Shown here: piece by piece, positions 24,471-35,166 of the stretch
Position numbering within the stretch: the stretch's first letter is position 1
Layout: each line of letters begins with the position of its first letter
Notes under the pieces: model-generated
The model's database searches: none
What the model saw: the letters and a program-made list of their open reading frames with translations, nothing else
Told to the model about the DNA's origin: nothing
Assembly: GCF_016901695.1 (NCBI RefSeq)
Contig: NZ_JACJKS010000004.1
Location: 1 to 64,000 of the forward strand
DNA: 64,000 bases
Origin: Mordavella massiliensis
GTDB taxonomy: Bacteria > Bacillota > Clostridia > Lachnospirales > Lachnospiraceae
Direction of reading: 5' to 3'
Position numbers and translations under genes: made by a program

Positions 24471-25904
24471 ATGCGAGAAAAGTATGAAACGCTGTCTCTT
24501 GCCACGCTGAAAGACCTGGCGAAAGCGAGAGGACTGAAAGGTATCTCCGGCATGAAGAAAGCGGAGCTCATCGAACGGATGCTCGAGGAGGACGAGCGGG
24601 ACAGGCAGGCGACGCCCGAGGAGACAAAGAGCGCGGCCAGGACCGAGCACCGGGACCGGGGGGAGCAGCACCGGGACCGCGGGGAGCAGCACCGGCAGAT
24701 GCGGCTGACCGAGGACAATGTCAAGGAGCTCTCCGCCAACACAGGAGACCGGGAGATCCACGACATTGACCGGCTGGACAGCGGCGTCACAGCCCACGGC
24801 ATCCTGGAGGTCATGCCGGACGGATACGGATTCATCCGCTGCGAGAACTACCTGCCGGGCGACAACGACGTGTATGTGTCCCCGTCCCAGATCCGCAGGT
24901 TTAACTTAAAGACCGGCGACATCCTGGAGGGGAATACGAGGATCAAGACCCAGCAGGAGAAATTCAGCGCCCTTCTCTACCTCTCCCGGATCAACGGGAT
25001 CAACCCGGCCGTGGCGGCCAGGAGACCGAACTTCGAGGACCTGACGCCCATCTTCCCCAACGAGAGGCTGTCCCTGGAGTGCGGCAGGAGCAGCACGGCC
25101 ATGCGGATCATGGATCTCCTCTCCCCCATCGGGAAAGGGCAGAGGGGTATGATCGTGTCGCCGCCGAAGGCAGGTAAGACCACCCTTTTGAAGGAGGTGG
25201 CCCTGTCCGTGAAGCGGAACAATCCGGAGGTCCATCTCCTGATCCTCCTCATCGATGAGCGACCGGAGGAAGTGACGGATATCAAGGAGACGATAGAGGG
25301 AAGAAATGTGGAGGTCATCTACTCCACCTTTGACGAGCTGCCGGATCACCACAAGCGCGTGTCCGAGATGGTGATCGAGCGGGCCAAGAGACTGGTGGAG
25401 CACGGCAAGGATGTCATGATCCTCCTGGACAGTATCACAAGGCTCGCCCGGGCCTACAACCTGATCGTGCCGCCGTCCGGCCGCACGCTCTCGGGAGGTC
25501 TTGATCCGGCTGCCCTCCACCCGCCGAAACGGTTCTTCGGCGCGGCCCGGAATATCCGGGAGGGCGGAAGCCTCACCATCCTTGCCACAGCCCTGGTGGA
25601 TACGGGCAGCAAGATGGACGATGTCATCTACGAGGAGTTCAAAGGCACCGGCAACATGGAGATCGTGCTCGACCGGAAGCTCTCCGAGAGACGGATGTTC
25701 CCCGCCATCGATATTCCCCAGTCCGGCACGCGCCGGGAGGATCTTCTGCTCACCCGCGAGGAGCAGGAGGCGGTCACCTCCATGCGCCGCGCCCTCAACG
25801 GCCTGCGGGCCGAGGAGGCGGTGGACAACATCCTCAATATGTTCGCCCGCACACGGTCCAACCGGGAGCTTGTGCAGGTCGTAAAAAAGACAAAATTAAT
25901 CTAG
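24471..25904 (+). CDS. rho: Transcription termination factor Rho
   Basis: A 477-aa hexameric RNA helicase. The N-terminal Rho_N/SAP-like helices ([27 protein letters not shown]) are followed by a charged insert (about residues 45-90) with a tandem seven-residue repeat HRDRGEQ, then the RNA-binding cold-shock domain ([21 protein letters not shown]), then the ATPase: Walker [14 protein letters not shown] near residue 230, Walker [17 protein letters not shown], and the Q/R-loop area. AGGAAAGGA precedes the ATG. Followed by rpmE. Confidence 0.96.
   Translation: MREKYETLSLATLKDLAKARGLKGISGMKKAELIERMLEEDERDRQATPEETKSAARTEHRDRGEQHRDRGEQHRQMRLTEDNVKELSANTGDREIHDIDRLDSGVTAHGILEVMPDGYGFIRCENYLPGDNDVYVSPSQIRRFNLKTGDILEGNTRIKTQQEKFSALLYLSRINGINPAVAARRPNFEDLTPIFPNERLSLECGRSSTAMRIMDLLSPIGKGQRGMIVSPPKAGKTTLLKEVALSVKRNNPEVHLLILLIDERPEEVTDIKETIEGRNVEVIYSTFDELPDHHKRVSEMVIERAKRLVEHGKDVMILLDSITRLARAYNLIVPPSGRTLSGGLDPAALHPPKRFFGAARNIREGGSLTILATALVDTGSKMDDVIYEEFKGTGNMEIVLDRKLSERRMFPAIDIPQSGTRREDLLLTREEQEAVTSMRRALNGLRAEEAVDNILNMFARTRSNRELVQVVKKTKLI
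24648..24695 (+). repeat. 21-nt tandem repeat inside rho
   Basis: Two full copies (24648-24668, 24669-24689) and a partial third encode [16 protein letters not shown] in the N-terminal insert of Rho. The copies differ at one base. Confidence 0.85.
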
Positions 25905-26002
25905 ACAAGCAGGGAGTTTTGTGATACAATTACAGAGCTGTTTAGAAAACGAATAAGATTATTGCGCTCTGGCGCGAGAGAATAAAGAAGAGGTGAAAGG
26001 CA

Positions 26003-26206
26003 ATGAAAGAAGGAATACATCCAGCTTACTATCAGGCAACTGTAACATGCAACTGCGGCAACACATTTGTGACCGGTTCTACAAAAGAAGACATCCACGT
26101 AGAAATCTGCTCCAAGTGCCATCCGTTCTACACAGGCCAGCAGAAAGCTGCACAGGCCCGCGGACGTGTAGATAAGTTCAACAAGAAGTACGGCCTGGAC
26201 AAATAA
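26003..26206 (+). CDS. rpmE: 50S ribosomal protein L31 (zinc-binding type)
   Basis: A 67-aa L31 of the large subunit. It keeps the zinc ribbon: CNCG near residues 16-18 and CSKCH near 36-40. Zinc-type L31 is usually replaced by a zinc-free copy under zinc starvation; no such paralogue is in the window. Ribosome site AGAGGTGAAAGG precedes the ATG. The 98-bp leader after rho has a possible -10 (GATACAAT, about 25922-25929) and a small stem (CTC-TGGCGC-GAG region, about 25966-25980). Confidence 0.96.
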   Translation: MKEGIHPAYYQATVTCNCGNTFVTGSTKEDIHVEICSKCHPFYTGQQKAAQARGRVDKFNKKYGLDK

Positions 26207-26216
26207 GATGACAGTG

Positions 26217-26251
26217 AAAGGGTTGAGATTTTGCGATCTCAACCTTTTTTT
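26217..26251 (+). terminator. Intrinsic terminator after rpmE
   Basis: Stem GGTTGAGAT (26221-26229, extended by AAAG) / ATCTCAACC (26236-26244) followed by a run of seven T. Confidence 0.9.
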
Positions 26252-26320
26252 GTACTGGCGACGAGCCAAAGTCCGGGCTTGCCCGAGACCCTGGCGACCG
26301 GATAGGAGAGGTATATATCT

Positions 26321-27262
26321 ATGAGATCATCAAACATAGGCGGACAGGCGGTCCTGGAAGGGATCATGATGAAGCACAAGGAGGAGTACGCCGTGGCGGT
26401 GCGCAGGCCGGACGGGCAGATCGAAGTGTCCAAAGAGCGGTACACGGGCGTCGCCGGAAAGGTGGGGCCGCTGGCGCGGATCCCCTTTGTGCGGGGGATC
26501 TTTCAATTTATCGACTCCCTTGTGCTCGGCATGAGGACGCTCATATTTTCCGCCAGCTTCTATGAGGAGGAAGAGGGGGAAGGACAGGCCCTGACCCGGG
26601 AGGAGAAAGAGAAGCAGGAGAAAAAGGAGGCCTGGATGATGCGCGCCGTGGCGGCGGTTTCCGTTGTCCTGGCCGTCGGCATCTTCATGATCCTGCCCTA
26701 CTTCCTGTCCGGATTTCTGGAGCCCCTGGTCCCCTCCTACCACGTGCGCACCGTGATCGAGGGCTTTGTGCGCATCGGGATCTTCATCCTCTATATCCTC
26801 CTGATCTCGCGGACAGAGGACATCCAGCGGACGTTCATGTACCACGGGGCGGAGCACAAGTGCATCAACTGCATCGAGCACGGACTGCCCCTGACGGTGG
26901 AGAATGTGCGGATCAGCTCCAGGCAGCACAAAAGATGCGGGACAAGTTTCCTGTTTTTTGTGCTTCTTATCAGCATCATCCTGCTCCTTCTCGTGCAGGT
27001 GGAGTCGCCGGTCATGCGGGTGGCGGTGCGGATCGCCCTTCTGCCGGTGATCGCCGGCATCTCCTACGAGGTGCTCAAAGCGGCCGGTAACTCGGACAAT
27101 CCGGTCATCCGGCTGCTGAGCATGCCGGGGCTTGGCATACAGAGACTGACGACGAAGGAGCCGGACGACGGTATGATCGAGGTGGCCATCCAGGCTGTGG
27201 AGGCCGTCTTTGACTGGAGGGAATATGAAAGAGAAAACTTTGGCGCAGACCGGGCAGCTTAG
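26321..27262 (+). CDS. DUF1385 family membrane protein
   Basis: A 313-aa protein with the DUF1385 opening (SNIGGQAVLEGIMMKHKEEYAVAVRRPDG) and the conserved MYHGAEHKCINCIEHG stretch, whose His, Glu and Cys residues look like a metal site. Two paired hydrophobic regions are seen (about residues 108-130 and 205-245). Function unknown, but in Firmicutes it commonly sits between rpmE and prmC, as here. It overlaps prmC by 38 bp, so the two are translationally linked. Confidence 0.88.
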   Translation: MRSSNIGGQAVLEGIMMKHKEEYAVAVRRPDGQIEVSKERYTGVAGKVGPLARIPFVRGIFQFIDSLVLGMRTLIFSASFYEEEEGEGQALTREEKEKQEKKEAWMMRAVAAVSVVLAVGIFMILPYFLSGFLEPLVPSYHVRTVIEGFVRIGIFILYILLISRTEDIQRTFMYHGAEHKCINCIEHGLPLTVENVRISSRQHKRCGTSFLFFVLLISIILLLLVQVESPVMRVAVRIALLPVIAGISYEVLKAAGNSDNPVIRLLSMPGLGIQRLTTKEPDDGMIEVAIQAVEAVFDWREYERENFGADRAA

Positions 27263-28106
27263 GGACCTTGTGCGGGAGGCGGCGCAGAGGCTGTCCCGGG
27301 CCGGGATCGGGGAGGCGCACCTGGACGCCAGGCTCCTTTTGGAGTACGCAGCCGGCGTGACGGCCCAGGAGTATCTTATGGATCCCTTCCGGGAGCTGCC
27401 GGAGGAGAAGATCCGCGCCTACCGGGAGGCGGTCGTGAAGCGGGCTATGAGGATCCCCCTGCAGCACATCACAGGGGTGCAGGAGTTCATGGGATACCCT
27501 TTCCGGGTCAATGCCCACGTTCTGATCCCCAGGCAGGACACGGAGACGCTTGTGGAGTGCGCCCTGGAGAAACTGGAGCCGGGCATGCGCGTGCTGGATC
27601 TGTGCACCGGCTCCGGCTGCATTGCGGCCAGCCTTTATTTAATAGGAAGAGAAAAGGGGAAGGTGTCGCAAAAGAGCCGCTTTGACGCGTCGGATATCTC
27701 AGAGGAGGCCCTCGCGACGGCGCGGGAGAACTGCCAGGCTCTTGGGGCGGATGTCCGCCTGATAAGGAGCGACCTCTTTGACGGGACGGAGGGGCCCTAT
27801 GACATGATCGTGTCCAACCCGCCCTACATCCGCAGGGCTGTCATAGAGGGACTGCAGGAGGAAGTGCGGCTTCACGATCCCTACATCGCCCTGGACGGAC
27901 ATGAGGACGGCCTTTACTTTTACCGGAAGATCGCAGCGCAGGCCGGCCGGCATCTGAGGAGAGGCGGCTGGCTTCTTCTGGAGACCGGACACGACCAGAG
28001 GGAGGATGTGTCCCGGCTGCTTTTGGAGGCCGGCTTTGCCTGCGTGCAGGCGAAAAAGGACCTGGCCGGACTTGACCGTGTCCTGATGGGCATGTACAAT
28101 AAATAG
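27225..28106 (+). CDS. prmC: Release factor glutamine methyltransferase
   Basis: A 293-aa SAM-dependent methyltransferase that methylates the glutamine of the GGQ motif of release factors, raising their activity. The N-terminal helical domain (LVREAAQRLSRAGIGEAHLDARLLLEYAAG) binds the release factor; motif I is VLDLCTGSGCIAASL and the catalytic IVSNPPYI has Asn198. Start at 27225 follows GGAGGG. Immediately upstream of prfA, its substrate. Confidence 0.95.
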   Translation: MKEKTLAQTGQLRDLVREAAQRLSRAGIGEAHLDARLLLEYAAGVTAQEYLMDPFRELPEEKIRAYREAVVKRAMRIPLQHITGVQEFMGYPFRVNAHVLIPRQDTETLVECALEKLEPGMRVLDLCTGSGCIAASLYLIGREKGKVSQKSRFDASDISEEALATARENCQALGADVRLIRSDLFDGTEGPYDMIVSNPPYIRRAVIEGLQEEVRLHDPYIALDGHEDGLYFYRKIAAQAGRHLRRGGWLLLETGHDQREDVSRLLLEAGFACVQAKKDLAGLDRVLMGMYNK

Positions 28107-28136
28107 AGTGCAATGGAAATCACAGGAGGAAAGAAC

Positions 28137-29216
<1,080 letters not shown>

Positions 29217-29240
29217 AAACGGAAGAAGGACGGATACTGC

Positions 29241-30146
29241 ATGCTGGAATATGACTTTAAGAGACCGCAGCTGGAGGACAAGGAGCTCATCACCCACTAT
29301 TTTAAGCACCATACGAGCCGCAGCTGCGAGAGGACATTTGACAATGTATTTTTGTGGGCGAGGTTCTACAATGTGACGTATGCGGTCATTGAGAATACCC
29401 TTGTCTTTAAGAGTGAAGGGGAGGACGGGTTTGCGTTCGCCTACCCGGCGGGGGAAGCGGACGACGTGAAGCGCGCCCTGGACGCGCTGTACCAGTACAG
29501 CCAGGAGAGGGGCGTTCCCTTCCGCCTGTACAATGTGACGCCGGAATATTTCGCACAGATGGAGGCGTGGTATCCGGGCCGGTTCCGGATCGAGTACGAC
29601 GAGGACAGCGCGGACTACGTGTACGAGTCGGAGAAGCTCTGCACGCTGGCCGGCAAGAAGCTCCACGGCAAGCGCAACCACATCAACAAGTTCAAATCCC
29701 TGTACGAGGGGCGCTGGAGCTATGAGACCATGTCGGATGACAACCTGGAGGAGTGCTTCCAGATGGCGCTGAAGTGGCGGAATCAGAACGGCTGCGACGA
29801 TGATCCGGAGAAGAACTCCGAGATGTGCGTGACGCTCAATTCCCTGCGCCTTTTCAAAGAGCTGGAGCTGACAGGCGGGATCCTCCGGGTGGACGGGCAG
29901 ATCGTGGCCTTCACCATCGGGGAGCCCATCTGTTCCGATACATTTGTCGTGCACATTGAGAAGGCGTTCCCGGACGTGCAGGGGGCCTACACCATGATCA
30001 ACCAGCAGTTTGTGGAGCACGAGTGCATGGATTATAAATACGTGAACCGGGAGGAGGACACCGGCGACGAGGGGCTGCGCAAGGCGAAGCGGTCCTACCG
30101 GCCGGTGTTCATGGTGGAAAAAGGCACAGTGACAGAGAAGCAGTAG
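29241..30146 (+). CDS. DUF2156 (phosphatidylglycerol lysyltransferase-like GNAT) protein
   Basis: A 301-aa soluble protein built from two GNAT-like folds, as in the C-terminal catalytic domain of MprF. Typical are FDNVFLWARFYNVTYAVIE near the start, KKLHGKRNHINKFKSLY in the middle, and the ending MDYKYVNREEDTGDEGLRKAKRSYRP. It lacks the MprF flippase. Such stand-alone proteins may acylate lipids or peptides; the acceptor and donor are not known. 24 bp after prfA. Confidence 0.85.
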   Translation: MLEYDFKRPQLEDKELITHYFKHHTSRSCERTFDNVFLWARFYNVTYAVIENTLVFKSEGEDGFAFAYPAGEADDVKRALDALYQYSQERGVPFRLYNVTPEYFAQMEAWYPGRFRIEYDEDSADYVYESEKLCTLAGKKLHGKRNHINKFKSLYEGRWSYETMSDDNLEECFQMALKWRNQNGCDDDPEKNSEMCVTLNSLRLFKELELTGGILRVDGQIVAFTIGEPICSDTFVVHIEKAFPDVQGAYTMINQQFVEHECMDYKYVNREEDTGDEGLRKAKRSYRPVFMVEKGTVTEKQ

Positions 30147-30178
30147 AGATACAGACAAGCAGTAAGGAGGATAAGGAA

Positions 30179-31366
30179 ATGATCGCAGATAAGATGAAGG
30201 GAATGGTGGCAAACAGTTCAGCCATCCGCGCCATGTTCGAGGAGGGCACCAGGATGGCGGCGCAGTACGGCGCGGAGAATGTCTATGACTTCAGCCTGGG
30301 CAACCCCAATGTGCCGGCTCCGGCTTCCGTGAAGAAGGCCATCGTGGAGCTGCTCGACGAGGAGGATCCGGTCGTTCTCCACGGCTACACGAACAGCAAC
30401 AGCGGGTACGCGGACGTGCGGCAGACCGTTGCCGATTCCCTGAACCGCCGTTTCGGCACCTCCTTTGCAGGGAAAAATATCATCATGACCGTGGGGGCGG
30501 CAGGGGGACTGAATGTCATCCTCAAGACGCTCCTCAACCCGGGGGACGAGGTCATCACCTTTGCCCCCTACTTCGGCGAGTACCGCTCCTACACGAACAA
30601 CTACGACGGCGTGCTGGTAGAGATCTCTCCGGATACAGAGACCTTCCAGCCCAAACTGGACGAGTTCCGGGCAAAGATCACCCCGAAGACAAAGGCAGTC
30701 ATCGTGAACACGCCCAACAACCCGACCGGCGTTGTCTACTCGGAGGAGACCATCAAAAAGATGGCGGCCATCCTGGAGGAGAAGCAGAAGGAGTACGGCA
30801 CGGACATTTACCTCATCTCCGACGAGCCCTACCGGGAGCTCGTGTACGACGGGGTGGAAGTGCCCTGGCTGACAAAGTACTACGCCAACACGATCGTGGG
30901 ATATTCCTACAGCAAATCCCTGTCCCTGCCGGGCGAGCGGATCGGCTATCTGGTCATCCCGGACGAGGTGACAGACAGTGAGACCGTGCTGTCCGCCGCC
31001 AATGTGGCGACCCGCATCCTCGGCTTCGTCAACGCCCCCACCCTGCAGCAGAAGGTGGTGGCAAAGTGCATCGGCGAGGAGACGGACATCTCCTTCTACA
31101 ACAGGAACCGGGAGACGCTGTACAGCGGCCTTAAGGACTGCGGCTTCACCTGCATTAAGCCGGAGGGGGCGTTCTACCTCTTTGTCAAGTCTCCCGTCGC
31201 AGATGAAAAGGCGTTCTGCGCGGAGGCCAAGAAGTACCATATCCTTCTTGTGCCCGGCAGCTCCTTTGGCTGCCCGGGGTACGTGCGGATCGCCTACTGC
31301 GTCTCCTATGAGACGATCGTGAACTCCCTCCCGAAATTCCGGGAACTTGCCAGACAGTATTTCTAA
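30179..31366 (+). CDS. Class I pyridoxal-phosphate-dependent aminotransferase
   Basis: A 395-aa aminotransferase of the aspartate/aromatic group. NTPNNPTGVVYSEE, ISDEPYRELVYDG and the PLP-lysine region GYSYSKSLSLPGERIGYL are present, with a late GYVRIAYCVS arginine. Probably aspartate or a related amino acid; a tyrosine/phenylalanine role is possible next to HisC. AAGGAGG lies 8 nt before the start. Confidence 0.88.
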   Translation: MIADKMKGMVANSSAIRAMFEEGTRMAAQYGAENVYDFSLGNPNVPAPASVKKAIVELLDEEDPVVLHGYTNSNSGYADVRQTVADSLNRRFGTSFAGKNIIMTVGAAGGLNVILKTLLNPGDEVITFAPYFGEYRSYTNNYDGVLVEISPDTETFQPKLDEFRAKITPKTKAVIVNTPNNPTGVVYSEETIKKMAAILEEKQKEYGTDIYLISDEPYRELVYDGVEVPWLTKYYANTIVGYSYSKSLSLPGERIGYLVIPDEVTDSETVLSAANVATRILGFVNAPTLQQKVVAKCIGEETDISFYNRNRETLYSGLKDCGFTCIKPEGAFYLFVKSPVADEKAFCAEAKKYHILLVPGSSFGCPGYVRIAYCVSYETIVNSLPKFRELARQYF

Positions 31367-31380
31367 GAGGAAGGGACAAG

Positions 31381-32454
31381 ATGGAAGCATTTGAGAAAAA
31401 TATACGCAGGGTGGATCCCTACGTGCCGGGGGAGCAGCCCCGGCAGAAGGCAGTCAAGCTGAATACCAATGAGAATCCCTACCCGCCGGCGCCGGGTGTG
31501 GCAAAGGCGCTCAGGGAGATGGACCCGGCGGACCTGCGCCTCTATCCGGATCCGGCCTGCACCGGCCTCGTGGAGGCGCTGGCGGACTTTCACCATGTCG
31601 GAAAGGACCAGGTGTTTACGGGCGTGGGGTCAGATGAAGTGCTGGCCCTGTGCTTCCTGACCTTTTTTAATTCCGGCAAACCGATCCTCTTTCCGGATAT
31701 CACCTACTCCTTTTATAAGGTTTGGGCGCAGCTCTACCGGATCCCCTTTGAGACGCCGGCGCTGGATGCGGACTTCCGCATAGTGAAGGAGGACTACTAC
31801 AAAGAGAATGGCGGCGTGATCTTCCCCAACCCCAATGCGCCGACGGCCATCTATGAGGGGCTGGACTTCGTGGAGGACATCCTTTGCCACAACCGGGATG
31901 TGATCGTCATCGTGGATGAGGCGTACATTGATTACGCGGGACCCTCGGCGGTGGAGCTGATCGGATCCTACGACAACCTGCTTGTCACCCAGACCTTCTC
32001 CAAGGCCAGATCCCTGGCCGGCATGCGCATCGGCTATGCCATCGGCAGCCCGAAGTTGATCCGCTGCCTGCATGACGTGAAGTATTCGTTTAATTCCTAC
32101 ACCCTGAACCGGGCGGCCCTGGCCTGCGGGGAGGCCTCCGTGCGGGACCGGGCGTATTTTGAGGAGACCATTGCAAAGATCAGGCGCACGAGAAGCCGGG
32201 CGATGGAGCGCCTGGCCGGACTGGGCTTTTCCTTCACAGAGTCCAGCGCCAACTTTATCTTTGCATCCCACCCGGACTGCGACGCGAAGGAGATGTTCCG
32301 GGCCCTGCGGGAGGCCGGCATCTACGTGCGGTACTGGGACAGCGACAGGATCCGGGACTACATAAGGATCACTGTGGGGACAGATGAAGAGATGGAGAAG
32401 CTCTTCGCCTTCCTGGAAGAGTATATGGCAAAAGGAGATAAAAGAACATGTTAA
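31381..32454 (+). CDS. hisC: Histidinol-phosphate aminotransferase
   Basis: A 357-aa class II-type PLP aminotransferase. KLNTNENPYPPAPGVAKAL, the FPNPNAPT motif, VIVDEAYIDYAG and TQTFSKARSLAGMRIGYAIG (PLP lysine) match HisC, which converts imidazole acetol phosphate to histidinol phosphate. No other his genes are in the window, so it may also serve aromatic amino acids. Its stop overlaps the ATG of the DUF368 gene. Confidence 0.88.
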   Translation: MEAFEKNIRRVDPYVPGEQPRQKAVKLNTNENPYPPAPGVAKALREMDPADLRLYPDPACTGLVEALADFHHVGKDQVFTGVGSDEVLALCFLTFFNSGKPILFPDITYSFYKVWAQLYRIPFETPALDADFRIVKEDYYKENGGVIFPNPNAPTAIYEGLDFVEDILCHNRDVIVIVDEAYIDYAGPSAVELIGSYDNLLVTQTFSKARSLAGMRIGYAIGSPKLIRCLHDVKYSFNSYTLNRAALACGEASVRDRAYFEETIAKIRRTRSRAMERLAGLGFSFTESSANFIFASHPDCDAKEMFRALREAGIYVRYWDSDRIRDYIRITVGTDEEMEKLFAFLEEYMAKGDKRTC

Positions 32455-33296
32455 AAACAATACTGCAGGGCGTCGTGGTTGGCGTCGCGAATATCATTCC
32501 GGGGGTGAGCGGCGGCACCATGATGGTGGCTATGGGCCTCTATGACAAGCTGATCCATGCCATCACCCACCTGAAAAGCGAGTTTGCCAAAAGCATGCGG
32601 CTGATTCTGCCGATCTTCATCGGCGCGGCGCTTGCCATCATCATCCTGTCCAGGGTGTTTGAATTCCTGCTCGAGCAGTACCCGATCCCCACGAATTTCG
32701 CCTTCTGCGGCCTGATCGCGGGAAGCCTTCCCTTTATCTTCCAGAAAGTGAAGGGGAAGCGGGCCACTGTGAGCCGGATGATCCCCCTCCTTGTCTTTTT
32801 CGCTATCGTGATCCTGATGGCCGTCATGGGGGAGACGGGCGGAAAGGCGGCGGATGTGAGCTTTACGCTGCTCAATGAGATCAAGCTTCTCCTGGTGGGG
32901 ATCATCGCGGCAGCCACCATGGTCATTCCGGGGGTGAGCGGATCCATGATGCTGATGCTGCTGGGCTATTACGATACGATCCTGCGGACGATCAACCGGT
33001 TCATGGACGCCCTGTTTGCCTTTGACATCCCGGAGCTCCTGGTGCAGTGCGTGATCCTCATCCCCTTCGGCATCGGCGTGCTGCTCGGCATCTTCCTGAT
33101 CGCCAAGATCATCGAGTTCATCTTCGCACGGGCCGAGACCCACGCCTACTACGCCATCATCGGCCTGATCGTGGCCTCGCCGGCGGCGATCCTTATCAAA
33201 GTTGACTGGAGCACCTTCTCTGTCCTGAGCCTGCTGGCAGGCATCGTGACATTCGCGGCCGGCTGGTTCGTGGCCGCGCGCCTGGGAGGAGAGTAG
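32448..33296 (+). CDS. DUF368 family membrane protein
   Basis: A 282-aa multi-helix membrane protein. Two matching sequence motifs, GVANIIPGVSGGTMMVAMG near the N-terminus and AATMVIPGVSGSMMLMLLG in the middle, show an internal duplication, with re-entrant PGVSG loops. DUF368 proteins have recently been linked to undecaprenyl-phosphate recycling (PopT-like) in the cell wall cycle; I assign the family, not the activity. It overlaps hisC by 7 bp. Confidence 0.85.
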   Translation: MLKTILQGVVVGVANIIPGVSGGTMMVAMGLYDKLIHAITHLKSEFAKSMRLILPIFIGAALAIIILSRVFEFLLEQYPIPTNFAFCGLIAGSLPFIFQKVKGKRATVSRMIPLLVFFAIVILMAVMGETGGKAADVSFTLLNEIKLLLVGIIAAATMVIPGVSGSMMLMLLGYYDTILRTINRFMDALFAFDIPELLVQCVILIPFGIGVLLGIFLIAKIIEFIFARAETHAYYAIIGLIVASPAAILIKVDWSTFSVLSLLAGIVTFAAGWFVAARLGGE

Positions 33297-33318
33297 GAGC
33301 AGACAGGAGGCAGTTTGC

Positions 33319-34137
33319 ATGGAGTACGCACACGAGATGGTCCGCCCCAATGAGGACATTCCCTTTAAGCTGTTTGTCTTCGAGGGCAGGGACGGCAATT
33401 ACATACGGCAGAAGCACTGGCACCGGTCCATAGAGATCTTTGCGCTCTTTGAGGGGGAACTCACCTTCTCCCTCCACGACAGGGAGTATCCTTTAAGGCC
33501 CGGTGAGTTCATGCTGGTCAATTCCAACGAAGTCCACTCGGTCTTCGCGCCGAGGGCGAACCGGACCATCGTGCTTCAGATACCGCTCTCTACGTTTGAA
33601 AACTACTACACAGATGAGCGGTTTATTTATTTTTCCCACAGCTCCCGCCTGCAGGACGAGGAGGTCATGCGCCTGATCGGCGACATGTACCGGACTTACA
33701 CGGAGCGCGCCTGCGGGTACGAGCTGAAGGTGCAGAGCCAGTTCTACATGCTTGTGTACCTGCTTGTGACAAAATACCGGAAGACGGAGGTCAGCCCGGA
33801 GGTGGTGCGGCGGGGGAAAAAACTGAACCGCCTGTCCGCGGTCACGGAGTATATGAGAAAGAACTACAGCAGGGATCTGTCCCTGGAGAACCTGGCCCGC
33901 ACATTCGGCTACTCGCCCGCCTACCTGTCCCGGATGTTCCGCAGGTACACCGGGAGCAACTACAAGGCGTATCTGGACGACATCCGGATCGAGCACGGCG
34001 TGGAGCAGATGGAGCGGACGGACCTGTCCCTGGGGGAGATCGCGTCCCGGTGCGGCTTTCCGAACAGCAAAGCCTTCGCGCGGGCGTTTAAAGAGAAGTA
34101 CGGCATGCTGCCGAGCCAGTTTCGCAGGGAGGACTGA
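33319..34137 (+). CDS. AraC family transcriptional regulator
   Basis: A 272-aa regulator: N-terminal cupin sugar-sensing domain (RQKHWHRSIEIFALFEGELTFSLHD, about residues 30-100) and a C-terminal double helix-turn-helix (LSLENLARTFGYSPAYLSRMFRRYTG, then LSLGEIASRCGFPNSKAFARAFKEKYG). It begins the pentose module, 6 bp upstream of the membrane-anchored sugar-binding protein, and probably activates this gene set in response to a sugar. Confidence 0.9.
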   Translation: MEYAHEMVRPNEDIPFKLFVFEGRDGNYIRQKHWHRSIEIFALFEGELTFSLHDREYPLRPGEFMLVNSNEVHSVFAPRANRTIVLQIPLSTFENYYTDERFIYFSHSSRLQDEEVMRLIGDMYRTYTERACGYELKVQSQFYMLVYLLVTKYRKTEVSPEVVRRGKKLNRLSAVTEYMRKNYSRDLSLENLARTFGYSPAYLSRMFRRYTGSNYKAYLDDIRIEHGVEQMERTDLSLGEIASRCGFPNSKAFARAFKEKYGMLPSQFRRED

Positions 34138-34143
34138 TGGAAG

Positions 34144-35163
34144 ATGAAGAAGTGGATGGACAACAACCGGGTCATGTATGCAGTCATGCTTGTGATCGTG
34201 GCGCTGATCCTGGCTGTTCTCGTCGGATTCAACCTGTATCTGGACCGGCAGGCTTCCGGGGAAGAGGGGGGCAAGGCTGAGGACGTCAGCTATGTCTATC
34301 ACGTGGCCATGATCAGCGGCGATGCCTCGGATGTATTCTGGGAGTCCATGTACAGGGAGGCGGTTCTGGCGGGCGCGGAGGCGCAGGAGCCCATGTATCC
34401 GGAGAACTTTGGCGCGGACCTAAGCGAGCCCTACACGGCGGAGGAGCTGATGCGGATGGCCGTGGCCGCCAAGGTGGACGGCATTGTCGTGGAGGCGGAC
34501 ATGACAGAGGAGATGACCTCCCTCATCGGGGAGGCGTCCCGGGCAAATATCCCGGTGATCACCCTCATGGAGGACGCTCCCGAGAGCGACAGGGTCAGCT
34601 ACGTGGGAGCCAACTCCTACACGCTGGGCGAGATGTACGGGGAGGAAGTGCTGGAGGCGGCGCCCCAGGGGAGGGCCTCGGCGGCTGTGCTTCTCCCTGT
34701 CAACGAGGAGGAGGTCTCTCCGGGGTACATCTATTCCGGGATCACGGAAGCCATCGCCGGCACGTCCCGTGATATTGAAGTGTTCACCGTCCGCACGGGA
34801 GAGGACCGGGAATTCGTCTCCGAGGAGACGGTCCGCAGCCTGCTCCTCGACGAGGAGAGGCGCCCGGATGTGCTTGTGTGCCTGAGCGCCACGGACACCA
34901 TCAGCGCCTACCAGTGCGTCCGGGACTACAACCTGGTGGGCCAGGTGGAGATCATCGGCTACTACAGTTCCCCGGAGATCCTGGAGGGGATCCGGAACGG
35001 GGTCATCAAGTCCACCGTCGTGGTGGACGCCAGGGAGGCAGGGCGCCTCTGCATGGAGGCCATGGAGGAATACATGGCCCAGCGGTACACAAACGAGTAC
35101 TTTCCCGTGACAGTGGAGCTGATCGACGGGAGCAATGTGGATGCATTTGAGAGCGGGGAGTAG
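34144..35163 (+). CDS. Membrane-anchored sugar-binding sensor protein (XylFII-like)
   Basis: A 339-aa periplasmic-binding-protein fold (LacI/RbsB type) held by one uncleaved N-terminal helix (residues 10-32, VMYAVMLVIVALILAVLVGF) instead of a lipobox. The binding domain starts YVYHVAMISGDASDVFWESM and includes VDGIVVEADM and PDVLVCLSATDTISAYQCV. It directly precedes a LytS/YesM kinase gene. In Clostridium beijerinckii the XylFII protein in this position binds D-xylose and switches LytS on. By analogy this is the input module, not the transporter's own binding protein. Confidence 0.82.
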   Translation: MKKWMDNNRVMYAVMLVIVALILAVLVGFNLYLDRQASGEEGGKAEDVSYVYHVAMISGDASDVFWESMYREAVLAGAEAQEPMYPENFGADLSEPYTAEELMRMAVAAKVDGIVVEADMTEEMTSLIGEASRANIPVITLMEDAPESDRVSYVGANSYTLGEMYGEEVLEAAPQGRASAAVLLPVNEEEVSPGYIYSGITEAIAGTSRDIEVFTVRTGEDREFVSEETVRSLLLDEERRPDVLVCLSATDTISAYQCVRDYNLVGQVEIIGYYSSPEILEGIRNGVIKSTVVVDAREAGRLCMEAMEEYMAQRYTNEYFPVTVELIDGSNVDAFESGE

Positions 35164-35166
35164 GCC

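Noticed and set aside
25905-26002. Ribosomal protein L31 leader RNA upstream of rpmE
   Set aside because: Only a short weak stem is visible; I could not match a known leader structure.
26252-26310. Direct repeat CTGGCGAC (two copies) before the DUF1385 gene
   Set aside because: Only 8 bp repeated twice within 60 bp of GC-rich sequence; no further structure seen.
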